From Mycobacterium lehmannii (GTDB lineage: Bacteria > Actinomycetota > Actinomycetes > Mycobacteriales > Mycobacteriaceae), in the NCBI RefSeq assembly GCF_002245535.1, contig NZ_NKCN01000012.1:1-64000 (forward strand): a DNA stretch of 64,000 nt, written 5' to 3'. A model generated the notes under the pieces. That model ran no database searches. It saw only the letters and a program-made list of their open reading frames with translations, and was not told the DNA's origin. Position 1 is the stretch's first letter. Every line of letters begins with the position of its first letter. Shown piece by piece: positions 34,227 through 42,904 of this stretch. Made by a program: the position numbers and the translations under genes.

Positions 34227-36361
34227 TAACCCTCCCTAACGCCGTCGGCGCTGTCGCGACGGTAGTGACTGCGGCGCCGGCTTCTGACCGACGGGCGGGC
34301 TGCGTAGGTGAACCTGAGGGTCAACGCCTGTGACTCATCCATACCGGTTCCCGCGAGTTGCCGAAAATCATATTGCAGCCTGGCGAGGTCGTCGGCGAAA
34401 GCGGGCGAGACCCGGCGGCGGTCCTGCGTGTCGAGCGCATACAGAAACGGCGGTGAAACCGGTTGTACGGCAAGCCCGTGCTGCTGGGCCCGGATCCACA
34501 CCGACTCGACGGCCGCCCCGGCGCGTGCGTAGTCGGCCAGGCGGTGCCCGCTTACCGAGACGACCGCCAGACCGGCGCAATCCCGCACCCGGCGCGCGGT
34601 GTCGTCGCCGAGGGCCCGCCCGCCGTCCCACTCCTTCACGTGGGCCATTACCTCCGGCCGGCGCAGGACGTCGAGCATCACCAAGTCCGCGGGAGCGAGC
34701 TCGAGTGTGCGTACGTCGATGCCGGAGTCCAGCGAGGCCGAGTCGGGCCACCGCAGTTCGGCGAACATCTCGGCGTGCAGGTGCGGAGTCAGATATCGGA
34801 TGCGATCGGCGGCGGCCAGAATCGCTGCGGCCGATTCGAGATCCGGCCGGTCGGTCAGGACCCTCAACCGGGCGCCTTCGGCCTCCGCGGCGGCGACCAG
34901 GGCCGCGATCGTGTCGTTAGGGATCGGCGCGGCGTTGCCGAGACGCCGGTTGGTCTCCCGGGCCAGCATCGGCTCGTAGAGCGATGCGAGTCCGGGGTCG
35001 TCGCCGGGTGCGAGATGCACCGTCGCGACCAACGGTGAAGCCTCGTCACCGGCGCCGTAGTGCACCTGTGCGGTCATCTGGTGGGCGGCGGCCGCGACGC
35101 GGGCGTTGAAGGTCGCGGCGCCGACCGCGAGGGCGCTGGCGCGCAGACCGACGTCCATCGTCGTGGTGAATCGCGGGTCCAACGCGACGGTCACCGATCC
35201 AGCGGTCACCTCGATCCGCCAGGGCTGCGCATTGCCGCCCGAGGGCGCGCGCTGCGCGGCGGCAGCGATCGCGTCCGTCGCCCGGTTCGCCCGGTCCTCG
35301 GCAGGGTCGTCGACCGGGTGGTCGCCGAGGGGCACGACCGGGGTGTCGAGGCGGTCGAAAACTTCGGCGATGTCCATCCGCGCCCGTCCGGAGGGGAGGT
35401 GCTCGCCAAGGCCGATCCGCCGGACCGCTTCGGCGACCAGGCTGGTGTTCAACGCCACCTCGGAGGTCAACTGCGGCCACGTCGAGAGGGTCTGTCCCAC
35501 CTCGATCAGCGAGGCCGCCATCCGGGCCGAAACCTGGCTGGCCTCGGCCAGTCGAAGCGAGTAGGGCAGCTTGTCGGTGCTGCTGAGATTCGCCAGGCCG
35601 GCCGCGTCCATGTCTCCGACGAGGCCGTGCAGGATCGGGCGTGCCGGATCGAGATCGAACCGCTCGACGTCGAGCAGCGCGCGATCGCTGGTCGTCATCA
35701 GCACCGGGATCCCGCGCTCGCGTGCGGCCTCGCGGACCAGCAGCTTGGCGTCCAGGGAGTCGCATTCCTCGATGACGAGGTCCAGGCCGTCGAGGAACTC
35801 GTGCACGGTTCGCTCATTGACGCCGGCGACGTCGACGCGCACCGGCAGATACGGATCGAGTTCGGCGATCCTTCTGGCGCACACGACCGCCTTGTTCACA
35901 CCGATGTCGAGCACCGAGGCGGGCACCCGGTTCAGGTTCGTCAGATCCATGTCGTCGAAGTCGCTCAACCGCAAGCCGCCGCACAGTCCTTGAGCCGCGA
36001 GCGCGTAAGCGATCGTATGACCGACACTCAAGCCGACGACGCCGACGGTGAGACCACCGAGCTTCTTCTGTTCGGCGGCCGTGATCAGGTTGCGATTGCG
36101 ATCCAGACGCACACGGCGAAAACCTCTTGGGCCGAGGATGCTGGCCGCGGCCCGCCGCCACGGATAGTAGACCCATCGGATCGGTTCAGCGAGAACGTCT
36201 TCCGGCGGTGATGGCCGCATTTCGCGCAGCACCTGCTGTTGGTGTGCTGCACCGTCGGTGATTGCGATGCTCGGATCCGACTGCAGTTGGGCGAGGACGG
36301 GATCGTCGGCGCGCAGAACTACTGCGGTGCACCAACTCGGATCGCCGTCCCCACCGATCAC
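34226..36361 (-). CDS. moeY: ThiF-nitroreductase fusion, Rv1355c/MoeY type
   Basis: The 711-residue protein joins an E1/ThiF-like adenylating domain (about 60-340; GVVGLSVGHTIAYALAAQG, then DFDDMDLTNLNRVP) to a C-terminal nitroreductase-like flavin domain (about 385-690; AAQRAPSGGNAQPWRIEV). Length and order agree with Rv1355c, annotated MoeY, but no other molybdopterin genes are near and the molybdopterin role is unproven. An E1 domain can adenylate a carboxylate and the nitroreductase fold can dehydrogenate or reduce it. The GTG start overlaps the upstream gene stop (GTGA). Confidence 0.88.
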   Translation of the reverse strand: MIGGDGDPSWCTAVVLRADDPVLAQLQSDPSIAITDGAAHQQQVLREMRPSPPEDVLAEPIRWVYYPWRRAAASILGPRGFRRVRLDRNRNLITAAEQKKLGGLTVGVVGLSVGHTIAYALAAQGLCGGLRLSDFDDMDLTNLNRVPASVLDIGVNKAVVCARRIAELDPYLPVRVDVAGVNERTVHEFLDGLDLVIEECDSLDAKLLVREAARERGIPVLMTTSDRALLDVERFDLDPARPILHGLVGDMDAAGLANLSSTDKLPYSLRLAEASQVSARMAASLIEVGQTLSTWPQLTSEVALNTSLVAEAVRRIGLGEHLPSGRARMDIAEVFDRLDTPVVPLGDHPVDDPAEDRANRATDAIAAAAQRAPSGGNAQPWRIEVTAGSVTVALDPRFTTTMDVGLRASALAVGAATFNARVAAAAHQMTAQVHYGAGDEASPLVATVHLAPGDDPGLASLYEPMLARETNRRLGNAAPIPNDTIAALVAAAEAEGARLRVLTDRPDLESAAAILAAADRIRYLTPHLHAEMFAELRWPDSASLDSGIDVRTLELAPADLVMLDVLRRPEVMAHVKEWDGGRALGDDTARRVRDCAGLAVVSVSGHRLADYARAGAAVESVWIRAQQHGLAVQPVSPPFLYALDTQDRRRVSPAFADDLARLQYDFRQLAGTGMDESQALTLRFTYAARPSVRSRRRSHYRRDSADGVREG

Positions 36362-37107
36362 CGCTCGGTCCCGGTGGCGGCCGATAACCCGACCGCCTTG
36401 TGAACAGGAGCCAGCATCTGCTGTTCGGCAAAATACAACGAAAGCTGTTTGGGGTCGGCATGTTTGGCGAACGTCGCACGATCCCACCAGGCCAGTCGGG
36501 TCTCATAACGCTCGTCGGGATACGGCGTCGGAGGAATCTTCGTTGCGAGAATGCCGCCGGACGAGAGCCATCGCTTGAGCACATACGAGGCCGCCGTCGC
36601 GACGATGAACTGAATGTCGAGAAGCCCCATCGCATGCAGCGGTGTTCGGGAGATGGCGTAGGTGAGCTGACGGTTGCGATCGGGATCGTCAGTCACCCAT
36701 GCGGTTTTCATCTCCACGACGCCGAATGGTAGCCGGTCGCTGATCATCTTCCGCACCGCGTCGAAGCCCGGCTGGCCCTTCCACTCCAGCAGTGCATGGG
36801 CCTCGTCGGCCGACTGATAAGGCCCTTTCGCCCGGAGGCCACCGACCACCTTTCCCGATCGGTCGACACAGGCGGCGAACAGGATCGTGTCCGAGCCGGT
36901 GTGCAACGCCTCCATGTCGAGTGCTTTTGCGACACCGTGCTTGGTGTAACTGCGCGTCGCCCCGTGCACGAAATCCCGCCAGAGCTCGGGCTCGACCGCG
37001 GGGTGTGCAAAGGTGATCGTGCAGTCGGTCTCCGAATCCCAGAAACTGGGAGTCTGTCGCAAACTGGTGGCGACATCGGTGGCGGGCTGGATTTGTGCAA
37101 TGGTCAT
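36358..37107 (-). CDS. Putative GNAT / autoinducer-synthase-like acyltransferase
   Basis: I do not recognise a named family with certainty. The 249-residue protein has a GNAT-like pattern: a strand-helix unit (DTILFAACVDRSGKVVGGLR), VVEMKTAWVTDDPDRNRQL, a long helix (MGLLDIQFIVATAASYVLKR) and ERYETRLAWWDR near the end, resembling LuxI-type or N-acyl amino acid synthases in layout. It would use an acyl-CoA or acyl-ACP donor. An ATG 69 bases upstream (37176) is an alternative start. It is first in the operon with the ThiF-nitroreductase and cyclic-di-GMP genes. Confidence 0.6.
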   Translation of the reverse strand: MTIAQIQPATDVATSLRQTPSFWDSETDCTITFAHPAVEPELWRDFVHGATRSYTKHGVAKALDMEALHTGSDTILFAACVDRSGKVVGGLRAKGPYQSADEAHALLEWKGQPGFDAVRKMISDRLPFGVVEMKTAWVTDDPDRNRQLTYAISRTPLHAMGLLDIQFIVATAASYVLKRWLSSGGILATKIPPTPYPDERYETRLAWWDRATFAKHADPKQLSLYFAEQQMLAPVHKAVGLSAATGTER

Positions 37108-37408
37108 AATCGTCCGATCATCGGGCAGTTCCCATGTCAGGTCGCTGCTGATTACGTGTGGATTTCCCACATCCATATGAGTATCTCGCCGAGTGCGGTT
37201 TTATTACCAGGAAGCGCAGTGATCTTGTTGTGAAAAAGCGTGTTGTCGGCGCGAAAAAGATGTCCGGTATCGTGCGGTGGATCGCATGCAGCTAATTAGT
37301 GCAGACCCGCTGCGGAATGGCTGGGACCCACCCGCGGATTAGGGTTCGCAAACCCGTGATGTGGTGGTTCACCTGCGCTTGTGACGGCCTAGTGCCACGC
37401 TGGGAGAG
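37108..37408. other. Divergent promoter region of the acyltransferase operon and purU
   Basis: No gene is evident. It holds CTAATTAG (37292-37299), a perfect palindrome flanked by TGCA on both sides, and a small hairpin GGGTT-CGCA-AACCC at 37342-37355. Either could be regulatory; neither matches a known box that I recognise. Confidence 0.4.
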
Positions 37409-38305
37409 GTGACCGGGGGATATCCGAGTCCGGGTTCAGGGAACCTGCCCGTTAAGGATGTGGGCAGGTTGCTGCTTCGCTGTGTGGACCGGCCGGGATT
37501 GGTGGCGGCCGTCAGCGCATTTCTGGCCGCCGCCGGCGCGAACATCGTGTCGCTGGATCAGCACGCGACCGAACAGTCGGGCGGCACATTCATGCAGCGC
37601 ACCATTTTTCACCTTCCCGGCCTGACCGCCGCACGCGATGAGCTCGAACGCGAATTCGCCGCACAGGTCGCCGTACCATTCGGTATGGACTTTCGGCTCA
37701 CCGAAGCCGCGAAACCTAAACGGGTGGCGATCATGGCCTCCAAAGAAGACCACTGCCTACTCGATCTGCTGTGGCGCAACCGGCGTGGCGAGCTCGACAT
37801 GTCCGTGGCCATGGTGATCTCGAACCATCCCGACCTCGCGGATCAGGTCCGGCCCTTCTCGGTTCCGTTCATCCACGTACCGGCCAGTAGGGAAGTCCGC
37901 GAGGATGCCGAACGTCGCCAGCTCGAGTTGCTGCGCGGCAACGTCGACCTGGTGGTCCTGGCGCGATACATGCAGATCCTCACGCCGGCCTTCATCACCG
38001 AGGTCGGGTGCCCGCTCATCAACATCCACCACTCGTTCCTGCCAGCGTTCATAGGCGCCGCGCCGTATCGGCGGGCCAAGGAGCGAGGGGTCAAGCTCGT
38101 CGGCGCCACCGCGCACTACGTGACCGAGGACCTCGACGAGGGCCCGATCATCGAGCAGGACGTGGTGCGGGTCGACCATCGGCACGGCGTGGAAGATCTG
38201 GTCCGCCTCGGATCGGACGTCGAACGCGTTGTTTTGTCCCGAGCGGTGCTGTGGCACTGTGAGGACCGCATCATTCGATTCGGCAACCAGACCGTCGTCT
38301 TCTAG
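37409..38305 (+). CDS. purU: Formyltetrahydrofolate deformylase
   Basis: The 298-residue protein has an N-terminal ACT domain (about 18-90; LLRCVDRPGLVAAVSAFLAA) and a C-terminal formyltransferase-type domain with the catalytic triad segments INIHHSFLPAF (Asn and His) and TEDLDEGPII (Asp). It hydrolyses 10-formyl-tetrahydrofolate to formate and tetrahydrofolate, supplying formate for purine synthesis and balancing one-carbon pools. The GTG start has GGGAGA very close upstream; a GTG 17 codons later is possible. A stand-alone housekeeping-like gene, it separates the signalling block from the catabolic island. Confidence 0.95.
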   Translation: MTGGYPSPGSGNLPVKDVGRLLLRCVDRPGLVAAVSAFLAAAGANIVSLDQHATEQSGGTFMQRTIFHLPGLTAARDELEREFAAQVAVPFGMDFRLTEAAKPKRVAIMASKEDHCLLDLLWRNRRGELDMSVAMVISNHPDLADQVRPFSVPFIHVPASREVREDAERRQLELLRGNVDLVVLARYMQILTPAFITEVGCPLINIHHSFLPAFIGAAPYRRAKERGVKLVGATAHYVTEDLDEGPIIEQDVVRVDHRHGVEDLVRLGSDVERVVLSRAVLWHCEDRIIRFGNQTVVF

Positions 38306-38337
38306 CCGAATTCTGTCGCCGGTACGAAGGAGAAGTA

Positions 38338-38790
38338 GTGAAGAAGTTCAGCGACCTCGACGAGTTCATCGCGGCCGAGGGCAGCCAGCTCGGCCCCACC
38401 GAATGGCTCGAAGTCACCCAGGACCGCGTCAACCTGTTCGCCGACGCGACCGAGGACCACCAGTGGATCCACGTCGACCCCGAGAAGGCGGCCAACGGGC
38501 CGTTCGGGGCGACGATCGCCCACGGCTTGCTGACGCTGTCGCTGCTCCCGTACTTCTCTCATCAGCTGTACACGGTCGGCAACATCGCGATGGCGATCAA
38601 CTACGGCTACAACAAGGTTCGCTTCATCACACCGGTCAAGGTCGGCGCCAAGATCCGCGCCACGGGCGAACTGACGAAGATCGACCAGCTCGACGGTGCC
38701 GTGCAGTCGACGATGACCACGACGATCGAGATCGAGGGCTCGGAAAAGCCTGCCGCCGTTGCGGAGTCGATCGTGCGCTTCATCCGCTGA
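38338..38790 (+). CDS. MaoC-like (R)-specific enoyl-CoA hydratase
   Basis: The 150-residue single hot-dog protein carries the hydratase-2 motif FADATEDHQWIHVDPEKA (about 32-49) with the catalytic Asp and His, and GATIAHGLLTLSLLP. It matches the Rv0130/HtdZ type. It hydrates trans-2-enoyl-CoA. AAGGAGAAG precedes the GTG start. It stands 32 bases after purU and ends two bases from the converging SDR gene, so it opens the catabolic island. Confidence 0.92.
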   Translation: MKKFSDLDEFIAAEGSQLGPTEWLEVTQDRVNLFADATEDHQWIHVDPEKAANGPFGATIAHGLLTLSLLPYFSHQLYTVGNIAMAINYGYNKVRFITPVKVGAKIRATGELTKIDQLDGAVQSTMTTTIEIEGSEKPAAVAESIVRFIR

Positions 38791-38791
38791 T

Positions 38792-39610
38792 TCAGTACTG
38801 GGTGGAGCCCTGGTCCACCGGAATGGCCGTCGCCGTCATGTGTTTCGACTCGTCGCCGGCCAACCAGCACACCACCTCGGCGACGTCTTCGGGTTGCAGG
38901 ACCCACGTCGGCAGAAACGGCGTCATCATGTGCTGCAGCGACGGATTGGTCTCCATCACCTTGGCGATCGCGGTGATCATGTCGCCCGAACCCATCGGGG
39001 TGTTGACCGGGCCGGGGTGCACGCTGTTGACGCGGATCGAGTGCTTTCCGAGTTCGGCGGCCAGGGCGCGGGCCATGCCGGTGACGGCGTGCTTGCTCGC
39101 GGTGTAGTGAACCATGAACGGCTGCAACTTGATTCCGGCAGCCGAGCTGATCAGGATGATGGACCCGCCCCGGCCACCGTCGATGATGTGCTGCGCGCCG
39201 GCCCGAACGGCGTTGAAGGTTCCTGCCACGTTGATGTCCATCACGTCGCGGAAGTCCTCCGGCGTGATCTCGTCCCACAGCTGCGGTGGCGAGATACCCG
39301 CGTTGGCAACGATCACGTCGAGCCGGCCGAATGCGGCAACCCCTTCGGCGACAACCTCGTTGAGGGTCTCGGCGTCACGGGTGTCGGCCTGCGCGGTGAG
39401 GATGCGGCGACCGGTGGCCTCGACCAGCCGGGCCGTCTCGGCAAGTTCCTCAGGTGTTGCATGGTCGTAAGGCACACAGTCCGGAAGCTTTCCGGCGATG
39501 TCGACGGCGATGATGTCGGCGCCCTCGGTGGCCATCCGGACGGCGTGTGCGCGACCCTGACCCCGTGCGGCGCCGGTGATGAACGCGACCTTGTCGGTGA
39601 GCCTGTTCAC
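38792..39610 (-). CDS. Mycofactocin-coupled SDR oxidoreductase
   Basis: The 272-residue protein has the signature of carveol-dehydrogenase-like SDRs: ITGAARGQGRAHAVRMA (about 10-26), IIAVDI, a longer-than-usual insertion before RRILTAQAD, NAGISPP, and YTASKHAV. Members of this family hold NAD tightly and pass electrons to mycofactocin. The GTG start overlaps the stop of the acyl-CoA dehydrogenase gene (GTGA), showing one operon. It should oxidise a secondary alcohol in the same pathway. The mycofactocin synthesis genes are not in the window. Confidence 0.92.
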   Translation of the reverse strand: MNRLTDKVAFITGAARGQGRAHAVRMATEGADIIAVDIAGKLPDCVPYDHATPEELAETARLVEATGRRILTAQADTRDAETLNEVVAEGVAAFGRLDVIVANAGISPPQLWDEITPEDFRDVMDINVAGTFNAVRAGAQHIIDGGRGGSIILISSAAGIKLQPFMVHYTASKHAVTGMARALAAELGKHSIRVNSVHPGPVNTPMGSGDMITAIAKVMETNPSLQHMMTPFLPTWVLQPEDVAEVVCWLAGDESKHMTATAIPVDQGSTQY

Positions 39611-40779
39611 GAGCGCTCCTTCTGTGCGGTCTTGACGAGGTTGGACCCGATGATGAGACGCTGTATCTCGCTGGTGCCCTCGTAAAGTCGCAGCAGCCGG
39701 ACATCGCGATAGATGCGTTCGACGGGAACCTCGCGCATGTAGCCGCTGCCGCCGTGGATCTGGACCGCGATATCGGCGACATCACCTGCCATCTCGGTGC
39801 AGAACAGCTTGGCCGCCGACGGTGCCACCCTGCGGTCCTCGCCGGTGACCCATTGGCGCGCAGCGTCGCGGACCAGTGCACGGCCGGCCATCACGCCGGT
39901 CTGCTGATCGGCGAGCATCGCCTGCACCAACTGGAAGTTACCGATCGGTGTATCTCCCTGGGTCGCGGTGGCGGCGTAGGCGACCGACTCGTCGAGCGCG
40001 CGTTGCGCGGCCCCGACCGCCAATGCGGCGATGTGTACGCGTCCGCGCGCCAACGAGATCATCGCGGCGCGATAACCGATGTCCTCGCTACCGCCGACGA
40101 GTGCTTCGGCGGGCACACGCACGTCGTCGAAGCTGACGTCCGCCGTCCACGCGCCCTCCTGGCCCATCTTCGCGTCCTTGGCGCCGACCTGGACACCGGC
40201 GGCGTCTGCGGGCACCAGGAACACAGCGATGCCCGCGCCGTCCGCATCGGCGGGGCGGCTGCGGGCGAACACGACGAAAAGGTCGGCGGTCGGGGCGTTG
40301 GTGATGAACCGCTTCTGACCCGTGATCACCCAATCGCTATCTTGCCGAACGGCTTTGGTGCGAAGTCCCGACGGATTGGAGCCCGCGCCGGGCTCGGTGA
40401 GTGCGAACGATGCGACGACGTCGCCGGTGGCCATCGGCTCGAGCCAGCGGGCCTTCTGCTCGTCGGTGCCGAATCCGACAAGGACCTGTCCCGCGATGCC
40501 GTTGTTCGTCCCGAACATCGAGCGCAGAGCCAGCGAGGTGTAACCCAGCTCCATCGCCAGCTCGACGTCCTGCGAGAGGTCCAGCCCCAGCCCGCCCCAC
40601 TCCTGGGGGATCGCATAGCCGAAGAGCCCCATCTTCTTGGCCTGTTCGCGAAGGTCGTCGGGCACCCGGTCCCCGGCCAGGATCTCCTGCTCACGGGGGA
40701 TCACCGCGGTGCGGACGAAGTGACGGGTCTGCGCCAGGATCTCCTGGAAGTCCTCGTCGCTGACTTCGGATGTCGCCAT
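39607..40779 (-). CDS. Acyl-CoA dehydrogenase
   Basis: The 390-residue protein has the full set of acyl-CoA dehydrogenase signatures: ALTEPGAGSNPSGL (about 128-141), IHGGSGYMRE and RLLRLYEGTSEIQRLIIGSN, the last with the catalytic-base glutamate of short-chain enzymes (YEGTSE). AAGGAGC precedes the ATG at 40779. It forms an operon with the mycofactocin SDR. It diverges from the FabG-like gene across a region with a symmetric operator, so both directions may be co-regulated. Confidence 0.94.
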   Translation of the reverse strand: MATSEVSDEDFQEILAQTRHFVRTAVIPREQEILAGDRVPDDLREQAKKMGLFGYAIPQEWGGLGLDLSQDVELAMELGYTSLALRSMFGTNNGIAGQVLVGFGTDEQKARWLEPMATGDVVASFALTEPGAGSNPSGLRTKAVRQDSDWVITGQKRFITNAPTADLFVVFARSRPADADGAGIAVFLVPADAAGVQVGAKDAKMGQEGAWTADVSFDDVRVPAEALVGGSEDIGYRAAMISLARGRVHIAALAVGAAQRALDESVAYAATATQGDTPIGNFQLVQAMLADQQTGVMAGRALVRDAARQWVTGEDRRVAPSAAKLFCTEMAGDVADIAVQIHGGSGYMREVPVERIYRDVRLLRLYEGTSEIQRLIIGSNLVKTAQKERS

Positions 40780-40875
40780 CCTGTGCTCCTTGTCCTCATC
40801 TGCTCGCGCGAGCGTCGCTGCAAGTCGCGGCGAGCACGCGCGCGGTGTGACCGGTCGGCCCATCGAATGGGGGCG

Positions 40876-40894
40876 ATCATATATGAAATATGAT
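40876..40894. promoter_or_regulatory. Inverted repeat in the divergent promoter of the first island operons
   Basis: ATCATAT (40876-40882) and ATATGAT (40888-40894) are perfect 7-base complements around ATGAA. It lies about 97 bases before the acyl-CoA dehydrogenase start and 53 before the FabG-like start. The nearby GntR regulator (44097-44765), encoded at the end of the plus-strand operon, is the likely ligand-controlled repressor. Confidence 0.6.
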
Positions 40895-40946
40895 GTTCGA
40901 TTGACGCGGCCCCGGGTGGGCCTTGACCAGTGGAAGGGGTGATCAG

Positions 40947-41687
40947 GTGTCGCTGTTGACCGGACAGACGGCGGTCGTGACCGGAGGCGCGCAGGGCCTG
41001 GGATACGCGATCGCCGAACGGTTTATCGCCGAAGGCGCGCGGGTGGTGCTTGGCGACGTGGATCTCGCCGCCACCGAAGCGGCGGCCGGGAAACTCGGCG
41101 GCGAGGATCTCGCGCTGGCGGTGCGCTGTGACGTCACCAAGGGCGCCGACGTCGAGGCGTTGGTCGGCGCCGCCGTCGAGCGGTTCGGTGGGCTGGACAT
41201 CATGGTCAACAACGCCGGGATCACCCGTGACGCGACGCTTCGCAAGATGACCGAGGAGCAGTTCGATCAGGTCATCGCCGTGCACCTGAAAGGCACATGG
41301 AACGGGCTGAAGGCGGCGGCGCCGATCATGCGTGAGAACAAGCGCGGCTCGATCGTCAACATGTCGTCGATCTCGGGCAAGGTCGGCATGATCGGCCAGA
41401 CCAACTACTCGGCCGCCAAGGCAGGCATCGTCGGTATGACCAAGGCCGCGGCCAAGGAACTCGCCCATCTCGGGGTGCGGGTCAATGCGATTCAGCCGGG
41501 ACTGATCCGCTCGGCGATGACGGAGGCCATGCCGCAGAAGGCGTGGGACCAGAAGCTGGCCGAGGTGCCGATGGGCCGCGCCGGTGAGCCGGAGGAGGTG
41601 GCCAAGGTCGCCCTGTTCCTGGCCAGTGATCTGTCCTCGTACATGACCGGGACCGTTCTCGAGATCACCGGGGGACGACACCTATGA
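40947..41687 (+). CDS. FabG-like 3-hydroxyacyl-CoA dehydrogenase / SDR
   Basis: The 246-residue SDR has [17 protein letters not shown] (about 8-24), NNAGITRD (about 87), [10 protein letters not shown] and NYSAAKAG, the FabG pattern. LGDVD after the second strand (acidic) indicates NAD, in line with beta-oxidation in the catabolic direction. The GTG at 40947 with GGAAGGGG eight bases upstream is preferred to a TTG farther up. Its stop overlaps the thiolase start. It would oxidise a 3-hydroxyacyl-CoA to the 3-keto form for the thiolase. Confidence 0.92.
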   Translation: MSLLTGQTAVVTGGAQGLGYAIAERFIAEGARVVLGDVDLAATEAAAGKLGGEDLALAVRCDVTKGADVEALVGAAVERFGGLDIMVNNAGITRDATLRKMTEEQFDQVIAVHLKGTWNGLKAAAPIMRENKRGSIVNMSSISGKVGMIGQTNYSAAKAGIVGMTKAAAKELAHLGVRVNAIQPGLIRSAMTEAMPQKAWDQKLAEVPMGRAGEPEEVAKVALFLASDLSSYMTGTVLEITGGRHL

Positions 41688-42904
41688 GCACCCGCGAGGC
41701 CGTCATCTGCGAACCGGTGCGCACACCGATCGGCCGTTACGGCGGAATGTTCAAGTCGCTCACGGCCGTCGACCTCGGCGTCACCGCACTCAAGGGTCTG
41801 CTGGAGCGCACCGGAATCGAGCCGGAAGCAGTCGAGGACGTGATCCTGGGTCACTGCTATCCGAGCGCCGAGGCGCCCGCCATCGGCCGCGTCGTGGCGC
41901 TGGACTCCGGGCTGCCGGTGACCGTGCCCGGTATGCAGGTCGACCGGCGGTGCGGTTCGGGTCTGCAGGCCGTTATCCAGGCGTGTCTGCAGGTCGCCAA
42001 CGGCGACAACGACGTCGTGGTCGCGGGTGGCGCGGAGAGCATGAGCAACGTGACGTTCTACTCGACCGACGTCCGGTGGGGCCCTGCGCCCGGCGGCGTC
42101 ATGCTGCACGACTCGTTGGCCCGCGGGCGCACCACCGCCGGTGGCAAGCACTATCCGGTGCCCGGCGGGATGCTCGAGACCGCCGAGAACCTGCGCAGGC
42201 AGTACGACATCTCGCGGAAAGAGCAGGACGAGCTCGCCGTGACGTCTCATCGTCGCGCGGTGGCCGCCCAGAAAGACGGCATCCTGGCCGAGGAGATCAT
42301 CCCCGTCACGGTGCGCACCCGGCAAGGCGAAGAGGTGATCGACACCGACGAGCACCCGAGACCCGACACCTCGCTCGAATCACTGGCGAAGCTGAGACCT
42401 GTTCTCGGCAAGCAGGATCCGGACGCGACCGTCACCGCGGGCAACGCGAGCGGCCAGAACGACGCCGCATCGATGTGCGTGGTGACCACGCGCGACAAAG
42501 CCGAAGAGCTGGGGCTGACGCCGCTGGTGCGGCTGGTGTCGTGGGGTTCGGCGGGCGTGGCGCCCAACGTCATGGGGATCGGGCCCGTGCCCGCCACCGA
42601 GGTGGCGCTGGCCAAGGCGGGACTGTCGTTGGCCGACATCGACCTGATCGAGCTGAATGAGGCGTTCGCCGCTCAGGCCCTTGCTGTAATGCGGGAGTGG
42701 AGTTTCGGCGCGGCGGACACCGAACGCACAAACGTGCACGGCTCGGGAATCTCGCTCGGGCATCCCGTCGGCGCGACGGGCGGTCGAATGTTGGCGACGC
42801 TGGCGCGCGAACTGACGAGGCGCGGCTCCCGCTACGGCTTGGAGACCATGTGCATCGGCGGGGGGCAGGGGCTGGCCGCGGTGTTCGAGAGGGTCGACGC
42901 ATGA
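41684..42904 (+). CDS. Acetyl-CoA C-acyltransferase (thiolase)
   Basis: The 406-residue thiolase has the nucleophilic cysteine in [12 protein letters not shown] (C90), the NEAF motif in [11 protein letters not shown], the histidine in [12 protein letters not shown] and the second cysteine in [11 protein letters not shown] form near the C-terminus. It cleaves 3-ketoacyl-CoA with CoA. It overlaps the genes on both sides (ATGA each), making a coupled SDR-thiolase-dehydrogenase set. Substrate chain type is not evident. Confidence 0.94.
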   Translation: MSTREAVICEPVRTPIGRYGGMFKSLTAVDLGVTALKGLLERTGIEPEAVEDVILGHCYPSAEAPAIGRVVALDSGLPVTVPGMQVDRRCGSGLQAVIQACLQVANGDNDVVVAGGAESMSNVTFYSTDVRWGPAPGGVMLHDSLARGRTTAGGKHYPVPGGMLETAENLRRQYDISRKEQDELAVTSHRRAVAAQKDGILAEEIIPVTVRTRQGEEVIDTDEHPRPDTSLESLAKLRPVLGKQDPDATVTAGNASGQNDAASMCVVTTRDKAEELGLTPLVRLVSWGSAGVAPNVMGIGPVPATEVALAKAGLSLADIDLIELNEAFAAQALAVMREWSFGAADTERTNVHGSGISLGHPVGATGGRMLATLARELTRRGSRYGLETMCIGGGQGLAAVFERVDA

